This document shows positions 52,908-63,200 of a stretch of 64,000 nucleotides of DNA, piece after piece. Position numbers and translations under genes: made by a program. Positions within the stretch are counted from its first letter, which is position 1. Each line of letters begins with the position of its first letter. The notes beneath the pieces were generated by a model. It had not been told where the DNA came from and did not search any database. It saw only the letters and a list, made by a program, of their open reading frames with translations. This stretch comes from Bacteroidia bacterium (GTDB taxonomy: Bacteria > Bacteroidota > Bacteroidia > Cytophagales > Cyclobacteriaceae). The DNA is taken from contig JAUILA010000012.1 of NCBI GenBank assembly GCA_030432655.1, positions 1 to 64,000 of the forward strand, in the 5' to 3' direction.

Positions 52908-53450
52908 CTTGTCTGTGCCCGTATAGCAGATCCAGGCAGCGGCTGCACCAATCGCACCACCGACCAGCACATCGCCCGGATAATGAACCCCAAGATAAAT
53001 TCGGCTGTAACTTACAAACGCGGCAAAAAGAAACAGCCAGCCCGTGTGCCGGTAAAACGGACGTAAGATCAGAAACAGAATGGTGGCGGCGCCAAAGCTG
53101 TTTGCCGCGTGGGAGGAAGCAAATCCGAACCTCCCACCGCGGTATTCGTTTACGATATGAACCAGTCCTGTTTCAAAAGAAGGATCGTTGGAAGGACGAA
53201 ATCGTTCAAAATAAGGCTTCATCATCCCGCTGGTCACCTGGTCGGCAATGGTTATGGTGAGTGCAATGGCCACTACCCACCAGAGGGATTTCCACCCGTA
53301 AGAGCGGATAATCAGTGCCAGCAGAAACGCGTACAAAGGAAGCCAGGTGTACTTTTGCGAGGCGTAATACATCACCGGATCAAGCCAGTCCGTATGCAAT
53401 CCATTAAGAAAGAAAAATAGTTCTTTATCCAGTTCAAGGAGTGTTTCCAT
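52872..53450 (-). CDS. PAP2-family membrane phosphatase
   Basis: 192 residues, about five or six membrane helices, with the three-part acid phosphatase signature complete: KPYFERFRP, SSHAANSF and SRIYLGVHYPGD. The substrate may be undecaprenyl pyrophosphate, lipid A phosphate or phosphatidate; the sequence does not decide. Its start overlaps the hemF stop (TGATG). Its 3-prime end overlaps ribE by 36 bases. Confidence 0.93.
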   Translation of the reverse strand: METLLELDKELFFFLNGLHTDWLDPVMYYASQKYTWLPLYAFLLALIIRSYGWKSLWWVVAIALTITIADQVTSGMMKPYFERFRPSNDPSFETGLVHIVNEYRGGRFGFASSHAANSFGAATILFLILRPFYRHTGWLFLFAAFVSYSRIYLGVHYPGDVLVGGAIGAAAAWICYTGTDKLMKRLPAPGRK

Positions 53451-54340
53451 CAGTTGGCATTAATCCAGTCAATGTTTTTCTTCAGCAGGTCCAGGGTTTG
53501 GGCTTCCGCACTGCCAGGTGCCGGATGATAGTCGTACATCCACTCGGCTGCAGGAGGCATGCTCATCAGGATGGATTCCGTACGGCCGTTGGTGTCCAGT
53601 CCGAATTTTGTCCCTTTATCCCATACCAGGTTAAATTCCACATAGCGTCCCCGGCGGATTGCCTGCCATTGCTTTTCTTCATCAGAGAATGAATGGTTCC
53701 GGTATTTATCCATAAAATGTACGTATAGCGGTGCAAAGGCTTCACCGACGTCCATTACAAATGCAAACAAGTCATCCTTGTTCCCGGACAAGCGGTCAAA
53801 AAAGATGCCCCCGATTCCGCGGGTTTCATCTCTGTGCTTCAGGAAAAAGTAATCATCCGCCCATTTTTTAAATCGTTCATAGTAATGCTCATCATGCCGG
53901 TCGCAAACCTCCTTTAATGCCTTATGGAAATAGGCAGCGTCTTCGCCGACTATATAATGCGGTGTCAGGTCTATCCCTCCTCCAAACCACCATTGACCGG
54001 ATTCCATTTCAAAATAACGAACATTCATGTGAATGATGGGCACATGCGGGTTTTGGGGATGAAGTACAATGGATACGCCGGAAGCGTAAAATTTCGTTTC
54101 AGGCAAATTAAGGGCCGCCAGGATTTTTGCGGGAGTATCCCCGTGCACGGCACTGAAATTGACGCCCCCTTTTTCAATAACATTCCCTGACGTTATCACC
54201 CGGCTGTCACCCCCGCCGCCGCCCGGGCGTTCCCATCGGTCCGAGATAAAGTCAGCCTTGCCATCGCACGCCGCAATCTGTTCACAAATAGCTTCCTGCA
54301 GGGCCTTGAATCGTTCTGAAATTTTTTCCTTTGTAAGCAT
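53450..54340 (-). CDS. hemF: Oxygen-dependent coproporphyrinogen III oxidase
   Basis: Converts coproporphyrinogen III to protoporphyrinogen IX with oxygen during heme synthesis, so the organism respires aerobically at least part of the time. 296 residues with family segments HPQNPHVPIIHMNVRYFE, WWFGGGIDLTPHY, RGIGGIFFDRLSG, and RRGRYVEFNLVWDKGTKFGL. An ideal -7 promoter box lies 5 bases before its ATG. PAP2 follows in the same unit. Confidence 0.97.
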   Translation of the reverse strand: MLTKEKISERFKALQEAICEQIAACDGKADFISDRWERPGGGGGDSRVITSGNVIEKGGVNFSAVHGDTPAKILAALNLPETKFYASGVSIVLHPQNPHVPIIHMNVRYFEMESGQWWFGGGIDLTPHYIVGEDAAYFHKALKEVCDRHDEHYYERFKKWADDYFFLKHRDETRGIGGIFFDRLSGNKDDLFAFVMDVGEAFAPLYVHFMDKYRNHSFSDEEKQWQAIRRGRYVEFNLVWDKGTKFGLDTNGRTESILMSMPPAAEWMYDYHPAPGSAEAQTLDLLKKNIDWINAN

Positions 54341-54345
54341 CGCTA

Positions 54346-54353
54346 CAAAGATA
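54346..54353 (-). promoter_or_regulatory. hemF promoter -7 box
   Basis: Minus-strand TATCTTTG, an exact consensus match ending 5 bases before the ATG. The mRNA would start at or next to the start codon. Confidence 0.55.
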
Positions 54354-54397
54354 TTAAAAATGACGTGTCCTGCCCCTGAAATTAGTAACTTGATGAA

Positions 54398-54913
54398 ATG
54401 TCACAACGGATTCTGATCATTCTCCCGCTAATCATGGTTGCCTGCCAGGACAGCCAGGATCACAGTCGCCAGATGCTGCTGGAGCTGCAGCGTAATTCCT
54501 CCTTCGAAAAAGAGTGGTTTGTATCCCTGATGCCGGCGATCGAGGGATTGGCGGAAGATCAGGTGCAGGTGCTTGACAGCTCGGAAAATCATTCCATCAA
54601 GGAGCTCACCGCCCATTTATTTTTCTGGAATGAGCGCATTCTCCGAGCTTTTAATGAAATGGAAGTAAGTGAATACGAGGAGGATAACCGCGTCACTTTT
54701 TATTCAAAACTGGGATGGAACGAACTTCATGCTCGTACTGACAGTCTTGAAAATGCCTGGGAGATTGCGCTTGAACAGGCCGGGCAGGACAAACTTGTGC
54801 AATGGGAGAAGGAGATCATGAATATGTGTCTGCACAGATCTTACCATACCGGTCAGATCGTATACATACGAAAGCAAAACGACTGGTGGAAGCCTTCAGA
54901 CGGCGTCCGGTAA
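54398..54913 (+). CDS. DinB-like four-helix lipoprotein
   Basis: 171 residues. Lipoprotein signal with LIMVAC (C16), then a DinB/YfiT-type four-helix bundle. The metal-ligand histidines are in ELTAHLFFWNERIL and in LHRSYHTGQIVYIRK (HxxxH type). Most DinB proteins are cytoplasmic thiol-dependent enzymes; a lipidated one is less usual but occurs in Bacteroidota. TAACTTG just upstream (54386-54392) may be its -7 box, giving another near-leaderless message. Confidence 0.8.
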   Translation: MSQRILIILPLIMVACQDSQDHSRQMLLELQRNSSFEKEWFVSLMPAIEGLAEDQVQVLDSSENHSIKELTAHLFFWNERILRAFNEMEVSEYEEDNRVTFYSKLGWNELHARTDSLENAWEIALEQAGQDKLVQWEKEIMNMCLHRSYHTGQIVYIRKQNDWWKPSDGVR

Positions 54914-54962
54914 ACGACCCTAATATTCGTTAGGGAGGCTGTGTGGTTCTCCCTAAATTCAG

Positions 54963-54970
54963 TAACTTCG
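54963..54970 (+). promoter_or_regulatory. Promoter -7 box of the E1 fusion gene
   Basis: TAACTTCG (7/8 of TAnnTTTG), identical to the cysS -7 box and 32 bases before the ATG at 55003. Confidence 0.45.
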
Positions 54971-55002
54971 CAAACGTTGCCAGTAATGAAAAAACTACCT
55001 GT

Positions 55003-57108
55003 ATGAGCGTAAGTGAGACGGCCTCAAAATCCATACGACAAAATTCCAAAAACAAATTCCCTGCGGGGATCACTCCTGATTTACTAAAGAAAACATACCA
55101 GCTTATGAGCACTGCCCGCCGTATGGCAGAGCTTTATGATGAGCATAAGGAGGTCTGCAGTAAGTACGTGCACAGTACTTCACGAGGGCACGAGGCCATC
55201 CAGCTGGCTGCAGGGCTTCAACTGACCAAACATGATTATGCTTCGCTGTATTACAGGGACGAATCCCTTCTGCTGGGTATCGGTATGCAGCCTTATGAGC
55301 TGATGCTTCAGCTGTTCGGGAAGTCGGACGACCCCTTTTCAGGCGGAAGGACGTATTATGCGCATCCATCACTTGACCGGGCAGGATTTCCTGTTATTCC
55401 GCACCAGAGTTCGGCCACCGGAATGCAGGCCATTCCTTCCACAGGGATGGCACACGGATTAAAGTACCTGGAAGGGCAGAAACTCAGGGATGCTGAAGGT
55501 GTCGTCCTGTGTTCGCTCGGGGACGGGTCCGTAACCGAAGGAGAGGTTTCCGAAGCATTTCAGATGGCCGTTCTTAAACAGCTCCCGGTAGTTTACCTCG
55601 TTCAGGATAACAACTGGGGTATTTCTGCCCGCGGAGACGAAATGCGCGCTATGAATGCTTATGAATTTGCAGGCGGATTTAAAGGAATGACGAGAATACA
55701 GGTAGATGGTTCCGATTTCATCGCCTCTTATGTTGCTATGAAGAAAGCGATGGATCATGTGCGCAAGCGCAAGGGGCCTGTGCTGGTTCATGCTACATGT
55801 TCATTACTGGGACACCATACCTCCGGGGTGCGCAAAGAATGGTACCGAAGCGATAAGGACCTGAAGGAGCACCAGAAGCTGGATCCTCAGCCATTGTTAG
55901 AAAAATACTTATTGGAGAATGGATTTGAAGCAGCAGATCTGAAGCAGCTTCATGAAGACGCGGTAAAATCGGTCGAGCAGGACTTTAATTATGCCATGGA
56001 GGCGGCGGACCCGGATCCGGATGAGTTTGATTCTGATGTCTATGCGGCCACCCCGGTTATGGAGGAAAAAGGGGAGCGATCGCCGGACAACGGTATCAAG
56101 ATCGTCATGGTGGATGCAGCGCTGAAAGCGACCGATGAAATTCTCAAAAAACATCCGGAAGCGCTTTTTTACGGCCAGGATGTGGGAGGTACACTTGGAG
56201 GTGTTTTCCGGGAGGCCGCCACGCTGGCTGAAAAATACGGTGATGAGCGGGTTTTCAATACGCCTATTCAGGAAGCATATATAATTGGCTCCACTGCCGG
56301 AATGTCGGCTGTCGGGGCGAAGCCGATTGTGGAAATACAGTTTGCAGATTACATCTGGCCGGGCATTAATCAGCTGGTCGAAGAGTTATCGAAAAGCTGT
56401 TACCTCTCCCGCGGCAAATTTCCGGTTCAAAGTCTGATCCGGGTTCCGACTGGCGCCTACGGTGGAGGCGGTCCGTACCATTCAGGAAGTATTGAAAGTA
56501 CCCTGGCAAATATCCGGGGAATTAAAGTGGTTTATCCCTCCAATGCTGCAGATATGAAGGGATTGTTTAAAGCAGCTTTTCATGATCCCAATCCGGTGGT
56601 GATGCTGGAGCACAAGGGCCTTTACTGGTCGAAGGTGCCCGGGACAAATGGTGCGAAGACCATTGAACCCGGACCGGACTATATCATTCCGCTTGGCAAG
56701 GGACGGATGCACCGCACTGCCAAGGCCGGTTCAGGCCGCAACAAATTGCTCGTGATTACCTATGGCATGGGTATTTACTGGTCTGAAGCTGCCGCGGATA
56801 ATTTTGAAGATAACATTTCCATTCTGGACCTGCGTACGATTAATCCGATCGACTGGGACCTGATCAGCGAGCAGGTGAAGGCGCACAACCGTGTGCTGAT
56901 TGTGACGGAAGAACCGGTGCTGAATTCTTTTGGCGAATCGGTCAGTGGCCGGATTGCTTCGGAATTCTTTGAGTACCTTGATGCTCCGGTAAGGATTGTC
57001 GGGTCGGCCAATCTGCCGGCTATTCCGCTTAATACAGACCTGGAGGAAAGAATGCTGCCTAATGCAGGAAAAGTGGCTGAAGCCATTGAAGCACTGCTTG
57101 CCTACTAG
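55003..57108 (+). CDS. 2-oxo acid dehydrogenase E1, fused alpha and beta subunits
   Basis: A thiamine diphosphate enzyme of 701 residues. The alpha part (about 25-345) has the ThDP motif GDGSVTEGEVSEAF starting near residue 173 and ending VQDNNWGIS. The beta part (about 370-700) has FYGQDVGG, TPIQEAYIIGSTAG and ALLAY at its end. In most organisms these are two chains; in Bacteroidota the fusion is common and is annotated as branched-chain 2-oxoisovalerate or pyruvate E1. It decarboxylates the oxo acid and loads the E2 lipoyl arm; E2 and E3 genes are not here. ATG 55003 is preferred to an upstream frame that includes the promoter. Confidence 0.92.
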   Translation: MSVSETASKSIRQNSKNKFPAGITPDLLKKTYQLMSTARRMAELYDEHKEVCSKYVHSTSRGHEAIQLAAGLQLTKHDYASLYYRDESLLLGIGMQPYELMLQLFGKSDDPFSGGRTYYAHPSLDRAGFPVIPHQSSATGMQAIPSTGMAHGLKYLEGQKLRDAEGVVLCSLGDGSVTEGEVSEAFQMAVLKQLPVVYLVQDNNWGISARGDEMRAMNAYEFAGGFKGMTRIQVDGSDFIASYVAMKKAMDHVRKRKGPVLVHATCSLLGHHTSGVRKEWYRSDKDLKEHQKLDPQPLLEKYLLENGFEAADLKQLHEDAVKSVEQDFNYAMEAADPDPDEFDSDVYAATPVMEEKGERSPDNGIKIVMVDAALKATDEILKKHPEALFYGQDVGGTLGGVFREAATLAEKYGDERVFNTPIQEAYIIGSTAGMSAVGAKPIVEIQFADYIWPGINQLVEELSKSCYLSRGKFPVQSLIRVPTGAYGGGGPYHSGSIESTLANIRGIKVVYPSNAADMKGLFKAAFHDPNPVVMLEHKGLYWSKVPGTNGAKTIEPGPDYIIPLGKGRMHRTAKAGSGRNKLLVITYGMGIYWSEAAADNFEDNISILDLRTINPIDWDLISEQVKAHNRVLIVTEEPVLNSFGESVSGRIASEFFEYLDAPVRIVGSANLPAIPLNTDLEERMLPNAGKVAEAIEALLAY

Positions 57109-57114
57109 AAAGAA

Positions 57115-59532
57115 TCAGAAAGGATATCCGATCCCGATATTGAAAATGACCGTTTCAGAAGCTCTGGGAGTAAACGGAGCGTCATAGAAGCCTTTTGACA
57201 AAATGAAGCGCTTGCCCTGCGGACGTGCCGGATCATACACCTTGATCCCGGCGTCGAGGCGCAGAATAAGAAAAGAAAAATCAAACCGTATCCCGACTCC
57301 TGATCCAACCGCGATCTGGCGAAGAAACTTGCTGGCTTTAAACTGAGCTTCTTCGCGTGTATCATCGAAGGTCCACACATTGCCAAAATCAAAAAACCAG
57401 GCGTAATCAATAAACCCGATCAGGTTTTGCCGCCATTCCACACTGCCTTCAAGCAGGATCGTTCCGGGTTGTTCAATGTCATAGTTCACAGTGTTGGATG
57501 ACGAATCAATCCGAACAAAGGAACCAGGACCAAGACGCCTGGGACGCCAGGCACGAATCCCGTTGCTACCACCAGCAAAGAAATACTTTTCATAAGGAAG
57601 GATCCCATTATCGGCATAAGGCTTGGCCGCCCCGACATTTATACGCCAGGCGACCGTGGTGTTGCGGTTTACGGGGTGAATCTTCCTGTAGTCGGCATTC
57701 ACCTTCAGGTACTGATAATATTCCAGCTCCTCCTGCTCCAGCAGCTCTTTGCCGTAAAAGTTCAACGTGGTTCCACCGCTTTCCAGGAATAACCGAAAGT
57801 ACCTTGAATTAAGAAAATTCAGGCCGTAGCTGTTTTTATTGAACGTAGCCGTCATATACATACTGCTCACATAGGACGGGTTGAAGGTATTCACAATATT
57901 ATTTCCCTGTTCTGCGAGTGAGTCAAGCAGGAGCTGAAAATCGTCGGACAGTGTTGAACGGATCACCCCGATATCCGTAAGCGTCAGCTGATAAAAACTG
58001 GTATTGGTTTTCTGCCAGGTATAGGAGAGGGTGGCGTTGATGTTCTGCCGGATATATTCGGGGCGGTCGGTATAATTATAGCCGGTTGAGAGCCTGGTTT
58101 TCGGGTTGATGTTCCCCAGCTGCCGTTTGGTGCTGGCGCTTATCGGGAGAATAAACTGCGGAAAGGTAAGGGAGGCATTGATACCGCCCTCCACGCTGGT
58201 ATATACATCCTGCACCGCAGTAGCCGGAGCGACTCCCTCAAAGCCTATTCTCCCGCTGATCTCAAATATTTCCATCCCCCCGAATACATTTCGCTTCTTA
58301 AAAGAGAGGTTCAGGAAAGGGCCAGGGAAGCCCTGAGTGACATTGACCCCGGCTTCGGTAGTGATCTGGTAACGGGGCAATGGGCTGGTGAAAATGTTGG
58401 CAACCATCTTACCACCGGTCGAGTCGTAGTTTATGTTGATAAACCGGAAGACATCGAGGTTGGCAAGTTGCCGTTGCGTATCAAACGTATTGGTTCGGCT
58501 GTACAGGCTGTCCTTGTCAATGAAAATCCTGCGGTCCAGTACCTTCTTGTTGAACCTGTTTTTGATGAAGATGTACTGGATGCCGTTGTATTCTTCCGGG
58601 GTTGTGGACGTCATCGGCAGTACGCCCTGGCTGGTATTGGTCACAAGATTTACGGAATCAACCTGAAAGATCGTATGATCAGCACCCCGGGCAGGTTTGT
58701 TGACGTTGGTGACCACGGTGACCTTATACCTGCCCGTGTACGCGGTATCTACGTTGAATTCAATATACTGTCGTGAAAAAGCGAAATAGCCTTCATCTTT
58801 GAGCAGGTTGTCTATCCGTTCGCGCTCGGCCGTCAGGTTGCTCTGTTCATAATTATCACCGATTACAAGTAAGGACTCGTCCTGATGCTCCTGAATAATA
58901 CGGGTAATGTTGGAGTCCCCGGTAATCGTTATCAGGCTGTCAAGGACATAGGCCGGTCCGGGATTCACTTCATAAGTAATATTTACTCTTTTCTTTTTCT
59001 CCCGGACAACGGTGTCAATTTTTGATTTAAAGTAGCCTTTGGACTGAAGATAGAGTTTCATCCTGGCCAGGGAGGCAGCCGTCTTCGACGTGTCATAAAT
59101 AGCCAGCGGCTCCCCCCAGCGCATCCAGATATTTCCTTCCTCGATCTTCTGTTCGAGTTTCTCCATTTTTTTGTTCCGCTTACGCCGGTAACGTTGTACT
59201 TTTTTCGAATTGCCCTCGGCCTCGGCCTGCGAGATACGGACGTTCCACTTTTCCTGCAGCTCTTCAAGTTCGACGCGGTATGCATCAGCATCGTACCGGT
59301 TCAGGCCGTAGTAATACAGTCCAACGTAGGGGGAAAAGCGTATAATTGGTATCTGGCGGTTGGGGTACTGGACAAATAGCTGACCCAGTTCTTCTGAATT
59401 GATCTCTTTAGAGGCGTCTACCCTTTGCTTCACCAATAATTTTTCATCTTCTTTGAGATATCTTGTTCCCAGACATCCGGAAAGAAAAAGTGCAACGGGA
59501 AGAAGGAGCAGTAGACGTGTGATACTCTTCAA
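57115..59532 (-). CDS. tamL: TamL: lipoprotein member of the BamA/TamA (Omp85) family
   Basis: 805 residues. A signal with lipobox LSGC (C20) makes it a surface or periplasm-anchored lipoprotein, unlike TamA. It then has POTRA-type domains (about 100-340) and a C-terminal 16-strand beta-barrel with the Omp85 features GGSNGIRAWRPRRLGPGS (motif 3 type) and a final strand ending GIGYPF. In Bacteroidota this protein partners TamB for outer-membrane homeostasis; a TamB gene starts at the left end of the window. Likely start TTG 59532, which puts the signal helix at the N-terminus; an ATG at 59577 would overlap the divergent methyltransferase. Confidence 0.9.
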   Translation of the reverse strand: MKSITRLLLLLPVALFLSGCLGTRYLKEDEKLLVKQRVDASKEINSEELGQLFVQYPNRQIPIIRFSPYVGLYYYGLNRYDADAYRVELEELQEKWNVRISQAEAEGNSKKVQRYRRKRNKKMEKLEQKIEEGNIWMRWGEPLAIYDTSKTAASLARMKLYLQSKGYFKSKIDTVVREKKKRVNITYEVNPGPAYVLDSLITITGDSNITRIIQEHQDESLLVIGDNYEQSNLTAERERIDNLLKDEGYFAFSRQYIEFNVDTAYTGRYKVTVVTNVNKPARGADHTIFQVDSVNLVTNTSQGVLPMTSTTPEEYNGIQYIFIKNRFNKKVLDRRIFIDKDSLYSRTNTFDTQRQLANLDVFRFININYDSTGGKMVANIFTSPLPRYQITTEAGVNVTQGFPGPFLNLSFKKRNVFGGMEIFEISGRIGFEGVAPATAVQDVYTSVEGGINASLTFPQFILPISASTKRQLGNINPKTRLSTGYNYTDRPEYIRQNINATLSYTWQKTNTSFYQLTLTDIGVIRSTLSDDFQLLLDSLAEQGNNIVNTFNPSYVSSMYMTATFNKNSYGLNFLNSRYFRLFLESGGTTLNFYGKELLEQEELEYYQYLKVNADYRKIHPVNRNTTVAWRINVGAAKPYADNGILPYEKYFFAGGSNGIRAWRPRRLGPGSFVRIDSSSNTVNYDIEQPGTILLEGSVEWRQNLIGFIDYAWFFDFGNVWTFDDTREEAQFKASKFLRQIAVGSGVGIRFDFSFLILRLDAGIKVYDPARPQGKRFILSKGFYDAPFTPRASETVIFNIGIGYPF

Positions 59533-59548
59533 GTCGTGACGAAAAATT

Positions 59549-60292
59549 ATGATCTCAAAGGCTCGTGCGAAGTTCATTAAATCCCTTCAATTAAAAAAAT
59601 ACAGGAATGCTGAGCAAGCGTTTGTTGTAGAAGGAACAAAAAGTGTGCTGGAAGTACTGCATTCTGACTATGAAATTACAGAGTTATATGCCACCCCTGA
59701 ATTTATAGTAACCCATTCAGGTGTAATCCCTGCCGGATTGAGATATGAAGAGGCTACCCCTGATGCGCTTGCGGCCGCTGGCAGTTTTCGTTCCAACGAC
59801 GGAGCACTGGCAGTGGTCAGAAGCAAGCCAAATACACCATGGGCCCATGAAAAGGGGTATGGAATTATACTCGACGGGATTAATGACCCGGGTAACCTGG
59901 GCACAATCATTCGGATTGCTGACTGGTACGGGATGCCCGGGATCATAGCCTCGGAACAGGTGCCCGATCTTTATAATCCGAAAGTCATTTCCGCGGCCAA
60001 GGGCTCATTTACAAGGGTGAAAGTTTATTACACTCCGTTGCCTGAATTTATCCGTGCGCAGGCTCATCCTGTCTGGGGTGCGGACCTGGAAGGGGAGAAT
60101 GTACATTCGTTCCGGTTTCCGGAAACCGGCTGGATTGTGATGGGCAGTGAGGCACACGGCATTTCACCTGAGGTGGCCTCAGTACTGACAGGCCGGATCA
60201 CCATTCCTTCATATGGAAATGCAGAATCTCTGAATGCCGGCATGGCGACAGCGATCATTTGTGATAACATAAGGAGAATACGTACTGACTGA
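59549..60292 (+). CDS. SpoU/TrmH-family RNA 2-O-methyltransferase
   Basis: 247 residues of the SPOUT fold. The N-terminal substrate-binding domain starts SKARAKFIKSLQLKKYRNAEQAFVVEG. The three SpoU motifs follow: NDPGNLGTIIRIADWYG, WIVMGSEAHGIS and ESLNAGMATAI. It methylates a ribose in rRNA or tRNA with SAM, with the target undefined (RlmB-like). Divergent from tamL by 16 bases, a pairing often seen in Bacteroidota, and 1 base from the end of smc. Confidence 0.93.
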   Translation: MISKARAKFIKSLQLKKYRNAEQAFVVEGTKSVLEVLHSDYEITELYATPEFIVTHSGVIPAGLRYEEATPDALAAAGSFRSNDGALAVVRSKPNTPWAHEKGYGIILDGINDPGNLGTIIRIADWYGMPGIIASEQVPDLYNPKVISAAKGSFTRVKVYYTPLPEFIRAQAHPVWGADLEGENVHSFRFPETGWIVMGSEAHGISPEVASVLTGRITIPSYGNAESLNAGMATAIICDNIRRIRTD

Positions 60293-60293
60293 T

Positions 60294-63200
60294 CTAATCA
60301 GCAAGTTCACGAAGGTCGACTGGTACCACCCGTGAAACACCCTGCTCGATCATGGTAATTCCATAAATCACATCGGTACTCGACATTGTGCGCTTATTGT
60401 GCGTCACAATGATGAACTGGCTGTCTTCGGAGAATGTCTTTATGATGTTGTTGAATTTATCAATATTGGCATCATCAAGGGGCGCATCCACCTCATCGAA
60501 AATACAGAACGGAGCTGGTTTCAGCAGGTAAATTGCAAACAGGAGAGAGGTGGCCGTCAGTGTTTTTTCCCCGCCGGAAAGCTGGTTGATGGTCAGGGGT
60601 CGTTTTCCTTTAGGCTTTGCCATGATCTCAATAGAGGATTCCAATGGATTTTCCGGATCGCTCAGTTTCAGGTCACAGTCATCCTCATCGGTGAAAAGGC
60701 TTCGGAATACATTAATAAAATTTTCTTTGATCTTGGCGTAGGCATCCAGGAACGTTTCCTTTGCCACCTGGTCGATTTCATCAATGGTGGTAAGAAGTGA
60801 TTCTTTTGCCTTGAATAAGTCCTCTCGCTGCTCGGTGATGAAGTCGTTACGCTCTTTGATCTCATTATAAGCCTCCATCGCCATCGGGTTGATCGGCCCC
60901 ATACGCTCCAGCCGGTCCCTGATTCGCTTTACAGACTGCTCGAGTGTATCGGCGTCTGCTTCAGGCATATCCTGGTTCTCCGCCATCAGATCATCGAGGT
61001 TCACACTGAACTCTACAGAAAGGCGTTCCTTAACACTACTTAGTTCAAGTTTAGTTTCATTAAGTTTATTCTGCAGTTCTATAAGAATATTGTCAGTAGT
61101 TTCGCGCTGACGCTGAATTTCGCGTTCTTCCTTATCTATTTTGTCGATTTCTCCACGGCCTGCGTAGTATTCCTTTTCAGCTTCATTTACTCCTGCCTCG
61201 ATGGATTCCTTCTCCGAATACATGGAGATCAGTTCGTCGTCGCTAAGTTCACTTTTTTCCACCAGTGACCGTATTTCATCCTCGGTACGCTTTAATTCAC
61301 CCTGGTTTTTCTCAATCCGCTCCCGACTGTTTTGAAAGGACTCTTCCTTGTATTCCACTTCCTGTGTGATGCTTTTTACCCGGTTTTCCTGCTGGTGAAA
61401 AACAATATTCTGTTCGTTGAAGGCGGTAGATCGCTCATTCAGGAGTTGATTTTGCTCAGACAGGTCTGCCTCGAGCTTATTCAGTTTGTCATTCACCTTG
61501 TTAAGTTCGACCGTGTTTTCCTCCGCAGCCGGTCGATTCTCAGCAAGTTCATCCATGATCTCCTCAATTTTCAGCTGGATGTCTTCCCGCCGGAGATCGG
61601 CATCGCTGAGCATTTGCTGGAATTGTTCCCGTTTGGTATTAATTGAAATGTATTCCTCATTAATATGACGGATTTCTTCCGACAGCTCCTGAATTTTAGA
61701 CTTGTTGGTTTTTTGCTGAAGTGCGTCGAGAGTTTTCTGGTTATCCAATAGGCTGGATTCGGTGCTCGCGAGTTTCTTATTTAACTGTTTGATTTCCTTA
61801 TCCAGTTTTTCCAGGTTTTTGGCACGGCCGATCCGCTTTCCTTCAAATAAACCCACTGAGCCTCCTGAGATGCTGAACCTGCGCCGCGTTACCTTGCCGT
61901 TTTTTGTAATAAAGGTGTTATCGTCCTGCGGCATTTTCGAATGATCACCTTCAAATATATAGACCCGGTCAAGGATGTGGCTCATCAGTTTGCGGTACTT
62001 CTCGTCGTATTCAATTACTTCGGTGGCAGGAAACGCGTTATCGTATAAGGTGGTATCCGAGCTGTGGTAATTGGCGAATGAATCTAGCACGAAGAAGTGG
62101 GCTTTCCCCTTGGCGGCATCGCTAAGGATATTTATTGCTTCATAGGCATCCTCTGCCTTTTCGACAATGTAGTAATTGAGGTAAGGCTCCAGGTAATTTT
62201 CAATCGTTACCCTGTATTCCGGTTCGCAGGCAATGATATCGGATAGGAGTGGGGCATTCTTTTTCCAGCCAGTCTTCTTTTTGAGGAATTTAATTGCCTC
62301 AGGAAACCCTTCCAGGTTTTCCACCAGTGATTTTGTGAGGTTGTATTCGTTTTCCCTGGCGTCCCTGGTCCGGTTGATCTGGTTGACCTCATCACGGATC
62401 ATATCGATCGTATGCCGGGTATTCTCTATCCTGCCCTGGAGATCTTCCTCAGCTGACTGCAGTTTAGAAAGTTCTTTCTGCCGTATATTCAGCGATTCTG
62501 ATAACTCGGACGTCTTATTTTCAAACTGGGCCAGGCTGGCGCTTTGTTCGCTTGTATTGGACGCAGTTCTTTCCAGTTCCTGCTTAAATGATGAAAGCTG
62601 CAGTTCCTTTAATTCAACTGATTTTTTCAGTTGGTAAACTTCTTCCTGGGCATTTTTCTGCACCTGCCGCATGGTTTCCACTTCTTCACGCAGTTGCCGG
62701 GTCTTTTCTTTCTGTTCATCATAATCGGACCGCAGTGAATTTACCCGCACTTCCATTTCAGCCAGGATCTTTCCTGCGGAGGATTTTTCCTGGCGAAGGC
62801 TTTCGATACTGAAAGAGGCGCGCTCGTTACTCTTTTTGTCCTGCTCGATCTGTTCCTTGAGGTTATCGGATTTGTCGTTCAGGTAGCGCAGTCGTTCATT
62901 TTTTATTTTCTTTTCACTCTCGTACTGCCGGATCTTGCTCACATGTTCGTTAAGCGATTTTTGCCGGGCAGCCAGCGCTTTCTCTTTCAGGATGATATCG
63001 GCCTTGGCCTTTTCGAGGGCTGCTTCCTTTTCCTTGATCTGCTTACTGAGACTTAGCTTCTTATCATTCTCCTGTTCAATTTTCTTTTTGAGAGCATTGA
63101 ATTCTTCGGAGAATGTACTGACATGAAGACGCGCGAGTTTAAGGCTGGATTGTTTGTATTCCTCTTTAAGGGAATAGTATTTTTCGGTTTGCTTTGCCTG

